Below, one piece after another: positions 7,591 through 15,196 of a DNA stretch of 21,185 bases (positions are counted from its first letter, which is position 1; each line of letters begins with the position of its first letter). The position numbers were made by a program, and so were the translations under genes. Under the pieces are notes generated by a model. It saw only the letters and a program-made list of their open reading frames with translations, was not told the DNA's origin and did no database searches. The stretch spans positions 1-21,185 of the forward strand of contig JARBUQ010000011.1 of NCBI GenBank assembly GCA_029239545.1. The letters are read 5' to 3'. Origin of the DNA: Paenibacillus sp. (GTDB taxonomy: Bacteria; Bacillota; Bacilli; Paenibacillales; NBRC-103111).

Positions 7591-7642
7591 AGATCTAATC
7601 TATAGATGAGCAATTATATGTTGCTCACTTATAGATCTAATC
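7591..7642 (+). repeat. Hairpin flanked by direct repeats
   Basis: The 10-mer AGATCTAATC occurs at 7591-7600 and again at 7633-7642. Between and overlapping them, ATCTATAGATGAGCAA (7598-7613) pairs with TTGCTCACTTATAGAT (7621-7636) around a 7-nt loop, with two mismatches. No T run follows, so it is not a typical terminator. Function unknown. Confidence 0.6.
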
Positions 7643-7651
7643 ATCCACCGT

Positions 7652-7684
7652 CACAAAAAGGACCCGCAAGGGTCCTTTTTTGTG
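7652..7684. terminator. Bidirectional intrinsic terminator
   Basis: CACAAAAAGGACCC, loop GCAA, then GGGTCCTTTTTTGTG. The A and T runs on both sides allow it to work in both directions, ending the small-gene transcript on the plus strand and the hydrolase transcript on the minus strand. Confidence 0.9.
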
Positions 7685-7699
7685 GTTATATTGAAGTTC

Positions 7700-8476
7700 T
7701 TAACAACGGGAGCTAACGAATTGGGTAATGATGTTGGCTAAAACATCCGGGGCTTCCATCATGCTCATATGACCTGCTTGATCGATGCGAGCTTGTGTAA
7801 TATGGGCGGCTTGTACGGAGAAGGTCTTCTCAGCCGGGATGATCTGATCTTTGCCGCCAGCTACCAGCAAGACGGGCAGGGAGGCATCGCGCAGCACCTT
7901 ATTGCGATCTGGACGATCCCGCATAGCTTCAGCCGTATGTATAGCGCCTTCGGGTTTGGTGATATATCCGATATCTATGGAGGCTTGAACATGCTCCTGC
8001 ATAGTTTCAAGATGATCAGGCGCGAATAGCTTCGGAATCAACCCATCAATGAAGGACTCGATTCCTTTTTCTTTGATCGTTTCGATCGCTTTATTACGAT
8101 TAGCCTTTCCTTGCTCATCATCAGGACGAGCCGTTGAATGAATAAGCCCATAGCCAGCTAACAGCTCGGGGTATTTCTCAGCAAAAGCCAGTGCTACGTA
8201 ACCTCCCAAGGAATGACCGAGTAGAACGGGCTTGTTAAGCTCTAAACGCTCTACAAGTGCGGCTAGATCATCTGCCATCATCTCAACGGTGTAACGCACA
8301 TCAGGCGCCTCTGAACGCCCGTGACCACGCAAGTCTGGAGCAATAACTCGATAGCTTGCCTGGAGGAGCTTAGTTGTGTCCTTCCAATAAGCCGAACTGC
8401 CGCAAAAGCCGTGTACCAGGAGCAAAGGACGTCCGGCTCCGCTATCTTCATAAGCAAGCTGAATAGGAGAAGTCAT
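7700..8476 (-). CDS. Alpha/beta-fold hydrolase
   Basis: A 258-residue cytoplasmic hydrolase of the alpha/beta fold; the substrate cannot be read from sequence. The triad is visible: nucleophile Ser89 in the elbow GHSLGG, Asp210 in AGGKDQIIP, and His236 in QAGHMSMMEAP. The oxyanion segment is LLVHGFCGS (His22-Gly23), and the strand DLRGHGRS at 48-55 is typical of the esterase/haloperoxidase-like branch. A short cap lies around residues 115-185. The start ATG is supported by AAGGAT (8485-8490, minus strand). It lies downstream of tRNA-Arg on the same strand, with that tRNA's terminator between them, so it probably has its own promoter, which I could not place. Confidence 0.88.
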   Translation of the reverse strand: MTSPIQLAYEDSGAGRPLLLVHGFCGSSAYWKDTTKLLQASYRVIAPDLRGHGRSEAPDVRYTVEMMADDLAALVERLELNKPVLLGHSLGGYVALAFAEKYPELLAGYGLIHSTARPDDEQGKANRNKAIETIKEKGIESFIDGLIPKLFAPDHLETMQEHVQASIDIGYITKPEGAIHTAEAMRDRPDRNKVLRDASLPVLLVAGGKDQIIPAEKTFSVQAAHITQARIDQAGHMSMMEAPDVLANIITQFVSSRC

Positions 8477-8536
8477 AAGTTGTCATCCTTTCCTTACGCG
8501 AATGTAATCCTAGTATGCCCTGAATAAGATTAGAAT

Positions 8537-8562
8537 GCAAAAAACTCCTTCTTAGAGGAGTT
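8537..8562 (-). terminator. Intrinsic terminator after tRNA-Arg
   Basis: Read on the minus strand: AACTCCTCT-AAGA-AGGAGTT running into TTTTTGC. It lies about 22 nt downstream of the tRNA 3' end. Confidence 0.82.
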
Positions 8563-8584
8563 GGTTGGGCATAAATGAAAATGG

Positions 8585-8657
8585 CGACCCCGAGATGACT
8601 CGAACATCCGACCTAACGTTTAGGAAACGTTTGCTCTATCCACTGAGCTACGGAGCC
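8585..8657 (-). tRNA. tRNA-Arg (anticodon CCU)
   Basis: A 73-nt tRNA on the minus strand. The acceptor pairs GGCTCCG with CGGGGTC through two G-U pairs and has discriminator G. The D arm contains GCTCAGTGGATAGAGC. The anticodon arm is AACGT-TTCCTAA-ACGTT with anticodon CCT (complement at 8622-8624). The T arm contains GTTCGAGTC. CCA is not encoded. It decodes AGG. Confidence 0.95.
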
Positions 8658-8669
8658 GCAGCAAGAATC

Positions 8670-8675
8670 ATTATA
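8670..8675 (-). promoter_or_regulatory. Extended -10 promoter of tRNA-Arg
   Basis: On the minus strand, TATAAT is preceded by TGC, an extended -10, 12 nt upstream of the mature tRNA 5' end. No good -35 box is visible at 16-18 nt. Confidence 0.6.
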
Positions 8676-8974
8676 GCATATTATGCAGGAGGGATACCAG
8701 TATGTAATCCTATTCCAGGATAGGCTTTTATTTATCTGTTGAGCCCTTTGGTGTGAGCTAATAGTCCTATTCGCTGCCTCGAAACCTCAAACTTGCTTAT
8801 TTTAGGTACAAATAAATAAATTATTTTGCCTTTCCTTGCTAAAAGAGGTGTCAAAGTACACATTTATTCTGTAAAATAATACACAGAGCTTACAAGCCTA
8901 TTGTGGGATAATGGAATAGAATAGATATATAGGTTGTTGACAACCCCGATAGTAAGGAGAAAGGACTACTGCCC
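8676..8974. other. Intergenic region upstream of the HD-GYP gene, no assigned function
   Basis: About 300 nt of AT-rich sequence between divergent transcripts. It contains a short hairpin CCTAT-TCCAGG-ATAGG (8709-8724) and an AT-rich stretch around 8805-8830. I found no convincing sigma-A promoter, no coding frame and no recognisable riboswitch. The ribosome site of the next gene, AAGGAG, lies at 8954-8959. Confidence 0.4.
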
Positions 8975-10081
8975 ATGCGCCTAATTCCAACTCATTTATG
9001 TGTGCCCGGCATGAGATTAGGCAAACCGATCTTTAACAGCGAAGGACAAATCCTAGTCGGCTATCAATACCAGCTTTCGCAGAATGTAATCAACAAGTTG
9101 CAAAAGATGGGTATTGAGTACCTTCATATTGAGGACACACATACCGATGATATTATCATTGAGGATTTAATCAAAGAAGAGACCAGAATTAATCTCAGAT
9201 CGACGCTGCTTCATATTCTTGATCGAGTTGCCAGCACTAGCTACGATCCAAGGACCTCTAATGGTCAGCTTTACAAATTATGCTCCAAGAGTGTTAGTAT
9301 GGTAGTTGACGATCTGCAGCATCATGATACGATAATGTTGATGAATATGAATGTGTTCCAATCAAGTGCCTACGAGCAGCATTTCATACAGAAATCAATG
9401 AATATATGTGTCTACGCGACCAAGTTCGGGATGCTTGAAGGTTACAATAGAGAGGAGCTGGATGCATTCAGTCTGGGTGCTCTCCTTCACGATATTGGGA
9501 ATCTTAAGATCCCAAGGGAAATTCTTACCAAGAAATCTACCTTGTCACCTGCAGAATTCGCTGAGATTAAGAAACACACCGAGTACGGCTTTAAGCTGCT
9601 TAAGGAAGAACCGGGTATCCCCATTGAGGTAGCGTACTGTGCAATGCAGCATCATGAACGAATTAATGGAACTGGATACCTGCATGGTCTTAAGGGCGAT
9701 GAGATTCATCCTTATGCTCAGTGGATCGGGTTATTCGATACTTATGATTCATTGACTCATCCAAGAGCCCATCGTGAAGCGATGCTTCCCCATCAGGCGA
9801 TTGAGGTTTTGTACGGTGGGGCCGGTACATTGTTCGATATACACAAGGTTAGACAATTTCGTAACCGAGTAGCTTTGTTCCCGATAGGACTAAGTGTGGA
9901 GTTGAATTCCGGTGAGACGGGTATTGTGTCCAAGATAAATAACGAATTCAAGCACAGGCCTGTTGTCCGTGTTCTTCGGAATCCATATGGAGAACCTTTG
10001 AAGCAGCCTTATGAAATCGATTTATCTCGGCATTTGAATATAATGATTTTTCGTGTGGGGGAAGCAGTTGGCACTAAGTAA
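8975..10081 (+). CDS. HD-GYP domain protein, probable cyclic-dinucleotide phosphodiesterase or relative
   Basis: A 368-residue protein with an N-terminal region typical of Firmicutes HD-GYP proteins (RLIPTHLCVPGMRLGKPIFN, residues 2-21), a central HD-GYP domain (about 130-280) and a C-terminal beta-rich tail. Metal-ligand motifs are present: His136, H172-D173 and H226-H227-E228. Canonical HD-GYP enzymes cut c-di-GMP. Here the two signature motifs deviate: HDIGN replaces HDIGK, and NGTGYL replaces DGxGYP, so activity or substrate may differ. There is no membrane segment or response-regulator receiver domain. The ATG start has AAGGAG plus AAAGG upstream. A Crp/Fnr regulator begins 28 nt after the stop codon, suggesting an operon and a shared signalling role. 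Confidence 0.88.
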   Translation: MRLIPTHLCVPGMRLGKPIFNSEGQILVGYQYQLSQNVINKLQKMGIEYLHIEDTHTDDIIIEDLIKEETRINLRSTLLHILDRVASTSYDPRTSNGQLYKLCSKSVSMVVDDLQHHDTIMLMNMNVFQSSAYEQHFIQKSMNICVYATKFGMLEGYNREELDAFSLGALLHDIGNLKIPREILTKKSTLSPAEFAEIKKHTEYGFKLLKEEPGIPIEVAYCAMQHHERINGTGYLHGLKGDEIHPYAQWIGLFDTYDSLTHPRAHREAMLPHQAIEVLYGGAGTLFDIHKVRQFRNRVALFPIGLSVELNSGETGIVSKINNEFKHRPVVRVLRNPYGEPLKQPYEIDLSRHLNIMIFRVGEAVGTK

Positions 10082-10109
10082 AGTTTTCTCCAGAAAAGGT
10101 GAGCATTGA

Positions 10110-10796
10110 ATGAAAGATATTGTGGCGTTAGTCCGTAACGTCCCGTTGTTCCAGCATTTGAAGGATGAGGAGCTGATTTTGATCTCCTCCCTTTTTATGG
10201 AGCGCAACTATAAGAAGAATTCCATTATCTTCTTTGAAGGGGATACAGGGGACGAGCTTTTTCTGGTCAAAAGCGGTACGGTGAAGATCTATCGCATCGA
10301 TAACACGAAGCAGATCATTCTTACTTTGTTTCGAATGGGAGATTTCTTCGGAGAAATGGCCCTCGTCCAAAAGGGAGTTACCCGTTCAGCCAACGCGGAG
10401 ACGCTAGAGCCTAGTGTCATCTACACACTCAGCCGTTCGATGTTCTTCGAGTGTATGGAGCGGGCTCCTGCACTTTGTTTGAAGCTGCTGGAAGTGACCA
10501 TGAATCGTTTGAGAAGGGCAAATGAACAAATCCATGACTTGACATTCCTAGACGTCCGAACTCGTATTCTGAAGACAGTATATCAACTGTCGCTCGATTA
10601 TGGAGAGGTCAGGCAAGGACAGACACAGATTACAGTGAAGCTTACTCATCAGGAAATTGCCAACATGGTAGGGACCGTCCGTGAATCGGTAACAAAGGTG
10701 CTGCAGGAGCTGCAAGATGAAGAAACGATTTCCGTGGATAGTAAGATCATTACGATCATTGACATGCCCAAGTTAAAAAGCAAAGTGCTATTGTAA
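10110..10796 (+). CDS. Crp/Fnr family transcriptional regulator
   Basis: A 228-residue regulator with an N-terminal cyclic-nucleotide-binding-type beta barrel (about 10-125), a long dimerisation helix (about 125-150) and a C-terminal winged helix-turn-helix (about 150-225). The helix-turn-helix is visible as LTHQEIANMVGTVRESVTKVL (residues 178-198). The effector pocket keeps G81-E82 and R92-S93-A94, the positions that bind the cyclic-nucleotide phosphate and ribose in E. coli CRP, so a nucleotide ligand is possible but not shown. Only two cysteines (115, 123) are present and there is no FNR-type iron-sulfur set. The ATG has AAAAGGTGAG upstream. It probably shares a transcript with the HD-GYP gene and is followed by a terminator. 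Confidence 0.93.
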   Translation: MKDIVALVRNVPLFQHLKDEELILISSLFMERNYKKNSIIFFEGDTGDELFLVKSGTVKIYRIDNTKQIILTLFRMGDFFGEMALVQKGVTRSANAETLEPSVIYTLSRSMFFECMERAPALCLKLLEVTMNRLRRANEQIHDLTFLDVRTRILKTVYQLSLDYGEVRQGQTQITVKLTHQEIANMVGTVRESVTKVLQELQDEETISVDSKIITIIDMPKLKSKVLL

Positions 10797-10800
10797 AGGG

Positions 10801-10831
10801 AGCCGTATGCGACTACGGTTCTTTTCTTTTT
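10801..10831 (+). terminator. Intrinsic terminator after the Crp/Fnr gene
   Basis: AGCCGTA, loop TGCGAC, TACGGTT, then a T-rich tail CTTTTCTTTTT. It lies 4 nt after the stop codon. Confidence 0.82.
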
Positions 10832-10911
10832 GTGGAATGTGCTAATATAAAGAAGCAGGATTATTCACGTGCAGTCCAATGGGCAGCCGATCTTAAGGAG
10901 GGCATCAGGAA

Positions 10912-11859
10912 ATGCAATATCGCAATCTGGGAAGATCAGGATTAAAGGTCAGTGAAATCAGCTTGGGAAGCTGGTTAACCTACGGTGGATATGTGGAGAG
11001 GCAGAAGGCGGTTGACACGATACATAGAGCGTATGAAGCTGGTGTTAATTTCTATGATACGGCTAATGCCTATATGCGCGGCGAAGCTGAGAAGGTCATG
11101 GGAGAAGCGCTTAGCGGTTATGCACGCGAGTCATTCGTACTGGCTACCAAGGTATGGGGACAGATGGGGGACGGACCGAATGATCGGGGTTTGTCCAGAA
11201 AGCATATTATTGAGCAATGCGATGCAAGCCTGAAACGGCTGGGCATGGACTATATAGACTTATATTATTGCCATAGCTTCGACCCTGTAACGCCGATGCA
11301 AGAGACACTCCGAGCGATGGATGATCTGGTTCGTCAAGGAAAGGTATTGTATGTAGGAGTGAGTAATTGGAGCGCTGCCCAGATGACGGAGGCTGCCCAT
11401 TTGGCAGATCGGCTGTTATTAGACCGGATTGTAGCGAGCCAACCTCCCTACAACATGTTGAAGCGTGATATTGAGCAAGAAATTATTCCGGTATGCGAAA
11501 AGCTGGGGATTGGCCAGGTTGTTTACTCACCGCTGGCGCAAGGCGTGCTGTCAGGCAAGTACAAATCGATGACAGAGGCTCCTGAGGGAAGCCGTGGGGC
11601 AACCGAACGAGGCAGCCAGATTATAAGCAGATATATGACGGAATCCAATCTGGAGCGGGTCAGCCAATTGCAGGAAGTAGCTGCCAACGCTGAGCTGAGC
11701 ATGACTCAGTTGGCTCTGGCTTGGATTCTTAGACAGCCTGGCATTTCCAGTGCTATTATTGGTGCAAGCTCACCCGATCAGTTGGAGGAGAATGTGAAGG
11801 CGGCAGGCGTGAAGTTATCTCAAGAACAGCTTGATCGTATCGAAGCAATATTAGGTTGA
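10912..11859 (+). CDS. Aldo/keto reductase
   Basis: A 315-residue NADPH-dependent oxidoreductase of the aldo/keto reductase superfamily, most like the bacterial relatives of potassium-channel beta subunits (MQYRNLGRSGLKVSEISLGSW opening in two overlapping parts). The catalytic tetrad is visible: Asp49 and Tyr54 in FYDTANAY, Lys80 in LATKVWG, and His121 in YYCHSFD. The C-terminal cofactor loop IIGASSPDQLEENVKA is intact. The physiological substrate cannot be inferred; these enzymes reduce a range of aldehydes and ketones. The ATG start has AAGGAGGG (10895-10902) 9 nt upstream. It stands between two terminators, so it is probably monocistronic. Confidence 0.93.
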   Translation: MQYRNLGRSGLKVSEISLGSWLTYGGYVERQKAVDTIHRAYEAGVNFYDTANAYMRGEAEKVMGEALSGYARESFVLATKVWGQMGDGPNDRGLSRKHIIEQCDASLKRLGMDYIDLYYCHSFDPVTPMQETLRAMDDLVRQGKVLYVGVSNWSAAQMTEAAHLADRLLLDRIVASQPPYNMLKRDIEQEIIPVCEKLGIGQVVYSPLAQGVLSGKYKSMTEAPEGSRGATERGSQIISRYMTESNLERVSQLQEVAANAELSMTQLALAWILRQPGISSAIIGASSPDQLEENVKAAGVKLSQEQLDRIEAILG

Positions 11860-11888
11860 GTTTTAGGCTCCAAAACGGCATGAATAGA

Positions 11889-11920
11889 GAACCGTCCGGA
11901 TATGTCCGGACGGTTCTTCT
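11889..11920 (+). terminator. Intrinsic terminator after the aldo/keto reductase
   Basis: A perfect 12-bp stem GAACCGTCCGGA, loop TATG, TCCGGACGGTTC, followed by TTCTTC. It lies between convergent genes; only the plus-strand side has a pyrimidine-rich tail. Confidence 0.85.
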
Positions 11921-11953
11921 TCGTTGTAGTATGTTTGAATAAAGCCAACACGA

Positions 11954-12412
11954 TTAGCCCTTGGCACGCAGGCTGCGAAAAAACTGGGTTAGCAGTTGAG
12001 CACACTCCTCTTGCAGTACACCTGTTACGACATCAACCCTATGGTTGAATCGTTCTTCCTGAGCTAAGTTCATCAATGTTCCGGCACAGCCGGCCTTGGG
12101 ATCCGTTGTTCCGTAAACGAGCTGCTTCACTCGAGATTGCACGAGAGCGCCGGCACACATTGGACAGGGCTCCAAGGTTACGTATAATGTGCAATCAAGT
12201 AATCTCCAGGCGCCTAAGTTTGCGCTTGCTTCCCGGATGGCAATCATTTCGGCATGAGCGGTCGGATCGAAAGTCGTTTCCCGCAAATTATGACCCCTGC
12301 CTACAATTTCACCGTTACGAACGATGACTGCGCCAATTGGCACTTCGCGAAGCGCCTCCGCCTTGCGGGCTTCGGCTATCGCTTCTAACATCCAAAATGT
12401 ATGGTCGTCCAT
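11954..12412 (-). CDS. tadA: tRNA-specific adenosine deaminase (TadA)
   Basis: Deaminates adenosine 34 to inosine in tRNA-Arg(ACG), needed to read CGN codons. The zinc cytidine-deaminase fold is intact: H53-A-E55 (zinc ligand and proton shuttle) and P82-C83-P-M-C86 (zinc cysteines), with 152 residues in all. The frame is open upstream to 12466, but the ATG at 12412 is preferred: AAGGA lies 8 nt upstream and the protein then starts MDDHTFWMLEAIAEARKA, as family members do, whereas the upstream extension is hydrophobic and non-conserved in character. In B. subtilis tadA also lies near the origin, beyond serS. The region upstream of its start is filled with DnaA-box-like repeats. Confidence 0.95.
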   Translation of the reverse strand: MDDHTFWMLEAIAEARKAEALREVPIGAVIVRNGEIVGRGHNLRETTFDPTAHAEMIAIREASANLGAWRLLDCTLYVTLEPCPMCAGALVQSRVKQLVYGTTDPKAGCAGTLMNLAQEERFNHRVDVVTGVLQEECAQLLTQFFRSLRAKG

Positions 12413-12487
12413 ATCACAATTCCTTATCTTAAAAATAAAGTATGCACATATCAGTTGTCCGAACATTCATTCTTGTTGTTAACATGC

Positions 12488-12851
12488 TGTGGATAACCCT
12501 GTGTACAACTAGTGATTTCATGTCGATAACTAATATCCACATGGGGATAACTACTTTTTCAAGCGAATAGCTGTAGTTGTTTTCTAATTTTATTAGATGC
12601 GGTTAGGAATAGCAAGGAAAGAGATAGAGAAAGGCTGTCCATAACTGGGAGCTCTTATGAGTTATTACGTTAGTAAGCGAAATGATTTAAAGACAAAGAC
12701 TTTAAATGGGGATAAGTATATATGAAATGTGGATTTAATTAGGGACATGGGGATAACTAGGGCGATTTTGGGGATGGATTGTGGATAAAATCACTTATCA
12801 AGCCGAAATGAGTCAAAAGTGCCCATCATAATGTGTCGGTTCTGTGGAAAA
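12488..12851 (+). repeat. Cluster of DnaA-box-like 9-mers
   Basis: The intergenic region holds two perfect DnaA boxes (TGTGGATAA, reverse complement TTATCCACA) at 12488-12496 and 12780-12788. One-mismatch versions are TGTCGATAA (12521-12529), ATATCCACA (12533-12541, opposite orientation), TGGGGATAA (12542-12550, 12707-12715 and 12748-12756) and TGTGGAAAA (12843-12851). Two-mismatch versions occur at 12500-12508, 12636-12644 and 12728-12736. Nearly all point the same way. That DnaA binds here is an inference. Confidence 0.75.
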
Positions 12852-12917
12852 GTTATGAACAAGCAGATACCTGCAGTTTTCCTGGCGATCGGGTTTAGGT
12901 GCACAACGACCAAGCAG

Positions 12918-12946
12918 ATGACATTCAGTTGGTTCTACTGTATAAT
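12918..12946 (+). promoter_or_regulatory. Sigma-A promoter of ychF-prfA-prmC
   Basis: ATGACA (12918-12923), a 17-nt spacer, then a perfect TATAAT (12941-12946), 40 nt before the ychF ATG. It lies just downstream of the DnaA-box-like cluster. Confidence 0.78.
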
Positions 12947-12985
12947 GTATAAGTTAAGCATTGATTATAAGGAGTGGTTAAATAG

Positions 12986-14086
12986 ATGGCTTTATCATGT
13001 GGTGTCGTTGGGCTCCCTAATGTGGGGAAATCGACTTTATTTAATGCAATTACCCAAGCGGGTGCCGAGATGGCGAATTACCCGTTTTGTACGATTGATC
13101 CGAATGTGGGCGTGGTAGAAGTTCCGGATGATCGATTGACGAAGCTGACCGAGATAGTCGTTCCTCATAAAGTAGTGCCGACTGCTTTCGAGTTCGTTGA
13201 CATCGCAGGTCTGGTTAAAGGGGCAAGCAAAGGGGAAGGCTTGGGAAATAAGTTTCTCGCTCATATCCGTGAAGTGGATGCGATTGTGCATGTAGTGCGC
13301 TGTTTCCAAGATGATAATATTACCCATGTATCAGGCAAAGTAGATCCGATCGGAGATATTACTACGATTAATCTGGAGCTGATCCTGGCGGATATTGATT
13401 CCGTGGATAAAAGGATTGATCGTTCCCGCAAAAACATGAAGGGCGGCGACAAGAAGGTCGCTCAGGAAGTAGAGTGTCTCGAACGCGTGAAGGAAGCTCT
13501 GTATTCGGACCAGCCTGCCCGTTCGGTCGATCTGACTGTCGAAGAGAAGCTGTTAATTCGCGATTTGCATTTGTTGACGATGAAGCCTGTGCTGTATGCA
13601 GCAAATGTAAGTGAGGCAGAAGCCGCCAATGCCGACGAAAACCCTTATGTGAAGCTGGTGAGAGAGTTCGCTGCACAAGAAGGAGCAGAAGTAGTTCCGA
13701 TAAGTGCAAAGGTAGAATCCGAAATTGCTGAGCTGGAAGGTGAAGACAAGGAAATGTTCCTTGAAGAGCTGGGCTTGACGGAATCGGGTCTCAACCGGTT
13801 GATTCGCGCAGCCTACAAGCTGCTTGGTCTGTATACGTATTTTACAGCCGGGGTGCAGGAGGTTCGTGCTTGGACGATCCGCAAAGGGATGAAGGCGCCG
13901 CAAGCCGCAGGAGTCATTCATACGGATTTTGAAAAAGGATTCATTCGCGCAGAGGTAGTATCCTATGATGATTTGGTTAACAGCGGTTCAATGAACGCAG
14001 CCAAGGAGAAGGGTCAGCTCCGTTTGGAAGGAAAAGAGTATGAAGTTAAAGATGGCGATGTCATGCATTTCCGTTTCAACGTATAA
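12986..14086 (+). CDS. ychF: Obg-family ATPase YchF
   Basis: A universally conserved P-loop NTPase of the Obg group that, unusually for its family, prefers ATP. It binds the ribosome and affects translation and stress responses. At 366 residues it is the standard size. The Walker A motif is G9-LPNV-GKS16, the switch region reads DIAGLVKGASKGEGLGNKFL, and the altered base-specificity motif NVSEAE takes the place of a classic NKxD. A coiled-coil insert lies around residues 120-200 and a C-terminal TGS domain at about 282-365. The ATG has AAGGAGTGG at 12969-12977. It is followed 37 nt later by prfA with no terminator between. Confidence 0.97.
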   Translation: MALSCGVVGLPNVGKSTLFNAITQAGAEMANYPFCTIDPNVGVVEVPDDRLTKLTEIVVPHKVVPTAFEFVDIAGLVKGASKGEGLGNKFLAHIREVDAIVHVVRCFQDDNITHVSGKVDPIGDITTINLELILADIDSVDKRIDRSRKNMKGGDKKVAQEVECLERVKEALYSDQPARSVDLTVEEKLLIRDLHLLTMKPVLYAANVSEAEAANADENPYVKLVREFAAQEGAEVVPISAKVESEIAELEGEDKEMFLEELGLTESGLNRLIRAAYKLLGLYTYFTAGVQEVRAWTIRKGMKAPQAAGVIHTDFEKGFIRAEVVSYDDLVNSGSMNAAKEKGQLRLEGKEYEVKDGDVMHFRFNV

Positions 14087-14123
14087 TAGTAATGAGTGAA
14101 CAAATAACTAGGAGGTGGGCACG

Positions 14124-15191
14124 ATGTTGGACCGTTTGCAAGCACTGGCCGATCGATATGAGAAATTGAGCGAGTTGCTCTGCGATCCTGATATCGCTAA
14201 CGATTCGAAACGTCTCCGGGAGTATTCAAAGGAACAATCCGATCTTCAAGAGCCTTTCGAGGCTATGATGGAATACAAGAGTGTGATGGGACAGTACGAG
14301 GCTGCTAAGGCCATGCAAAATGAGAAGCTGGACGAGGAAATGCGCGAGCTGGTCAAGATGGAGCTCGATGAGCTGACAGAGCGCAAGGAATCGCTGGAAG
14401 AGAAAATCCGTCTCTTGATGCTGCCGAAGGATCCGAATGACGACAAGAACGTAATCGTGGAAATTCGAGGAGCCGCAGGCGGAGACGAAGCCGCATTATT
14501 CGCGGCAGACCTGTACCGGATGTATACTCGATTCGCGGATACGCAGGGCTGGAGGACGGAGATTCTGGAGGCGAACCTGAACGATCTGGGTGGCTTCAAG
14601 GAAATAATCTTCATGATCTCAGGCAAAGGCGCCTACAGCAAGCTGAAGTTCGAGAGCGGCGCACACCGGGTGCAGCGTATTCCGGTAACGGAATCGGGCG
14701 GACGTATCCATACTTCCACTTCAACGGTTGTAGTTATGCCCGAAGCCGAGGAAGTAGAGATAGATATCCGGGATTCAGACATCCGTGTAGATACGTTCTG
14801 TTCCAGCGGAGCGGGTGGACAGTCTGTTAATACGACGAAGTCAGCTGTTCGGGTGACACATGTACCTACAGGGATTGTAGCCACCTGTCAGGATGGCAAA
14901 TCGCAGAACTCCAACAAGGACAAGGCACTCCAAGTGCTTCGCGCGCGTATATTCGACATGATGAAGCAAGAGGAAGACGCTAAGTACGGAACGGAACGCA
15001 AGAGCAAGGTAGGTACAGGCGACCGAAGTGAACGGATTCGGACGTATAACTATCCACAGAGCCGGGTAACGGATCATCGGATCGGTCTTACGCTCCATAA
15101 GCTGGATCAGGTATTGAACGGAGATATGGGGGAGATCATTTCGACTCTTACATTAGAAGCCCAATCCGAGCTTATGGAAAAAGGGGAATAA
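14124..15191 (+). CDS. prfA: Peptide chain release factor 1 (RF1)
   Basis: Recognises UAA and UAG stop codons and triggers peptide release. It has 355 residues with the standard layout: an N-terminal helical domain (1-100), the codon-reading domain with the tripeptide P187-V-T189 in the place of the RF1 PxT anticodon motif, and the catalytic G231-G-Q233 in SSGAGGQSVNTTKSAVRVTH. The preferred start is the ATG at 14124, because AGGAGGTG (14110-14117) lies 6 nt upstream; an in-frame GTG at 14115 overlaps that ribosome site and is unlikely. The Gln of GGQ is the substrate of PrmC, encoded 5 nt downstream. Confidence 0.97.
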   Translation: MLDRLQALADRYEKLSELLCDPDIANDSKRLREYSKEQSDLQEPFEAMMEYKSVMGQYEAAKAMQNEKLDEEMRELVKMELDELTERKESLEEKIRLLMLPKDPNDDKNVIVEIRGAAGGDEAALFAADLYRMYTRFADTQGWRTEILEANLNDLGGFKEIIFMISGKGAYSKLKFESGAHRVQRIPVTESGGRIHTSTSTVVVMPEAEEVEIDIRDSDIRVDTFCSSGAGGQSVNTTKSAVRVTHVPTGIVATCQDGKSQNSNKDKALQVLRARIFDMMKQEEDAKYGTERKSKVGTGDRSERIRTYNYPQSRVTDHRIGLTLHKLDQVLNGDMGEIISTLTLEAQSELMEKGE

Positions 15192-15196
15192 GGGTT

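Noticed and set aside
8709..8730. Hairpin CCTAT/ATAGG with T-rich tail as a terminator
   Set aside because: Only a 5-bp stem, and no plus-strand gene lies upstream for it to terminate.
8676..8974. Cyclic-di-GMP riboswitch before the HD-GYP gene
   Set aside because: Neither the class I GAAA-tetraloop/receptor arrangement nor a class II pattern could be found; only short AT-rich repeats are present.
12488..12851. Interpretation of the DnaA-box cluster as the chromosomal origin itself
   Set aside because: No dnaA, dnaN, recF or gyr genes are in the window, and in Bacillales the origin is associated with dnaA; a secondary cluster is the safer reading.
12819..13118. 99-codon plus-strand frame running into ychF
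   Set aside because: Lies out of frame over the ychF P-loop region and across its promoter; no ribosome site and no recognisable product.
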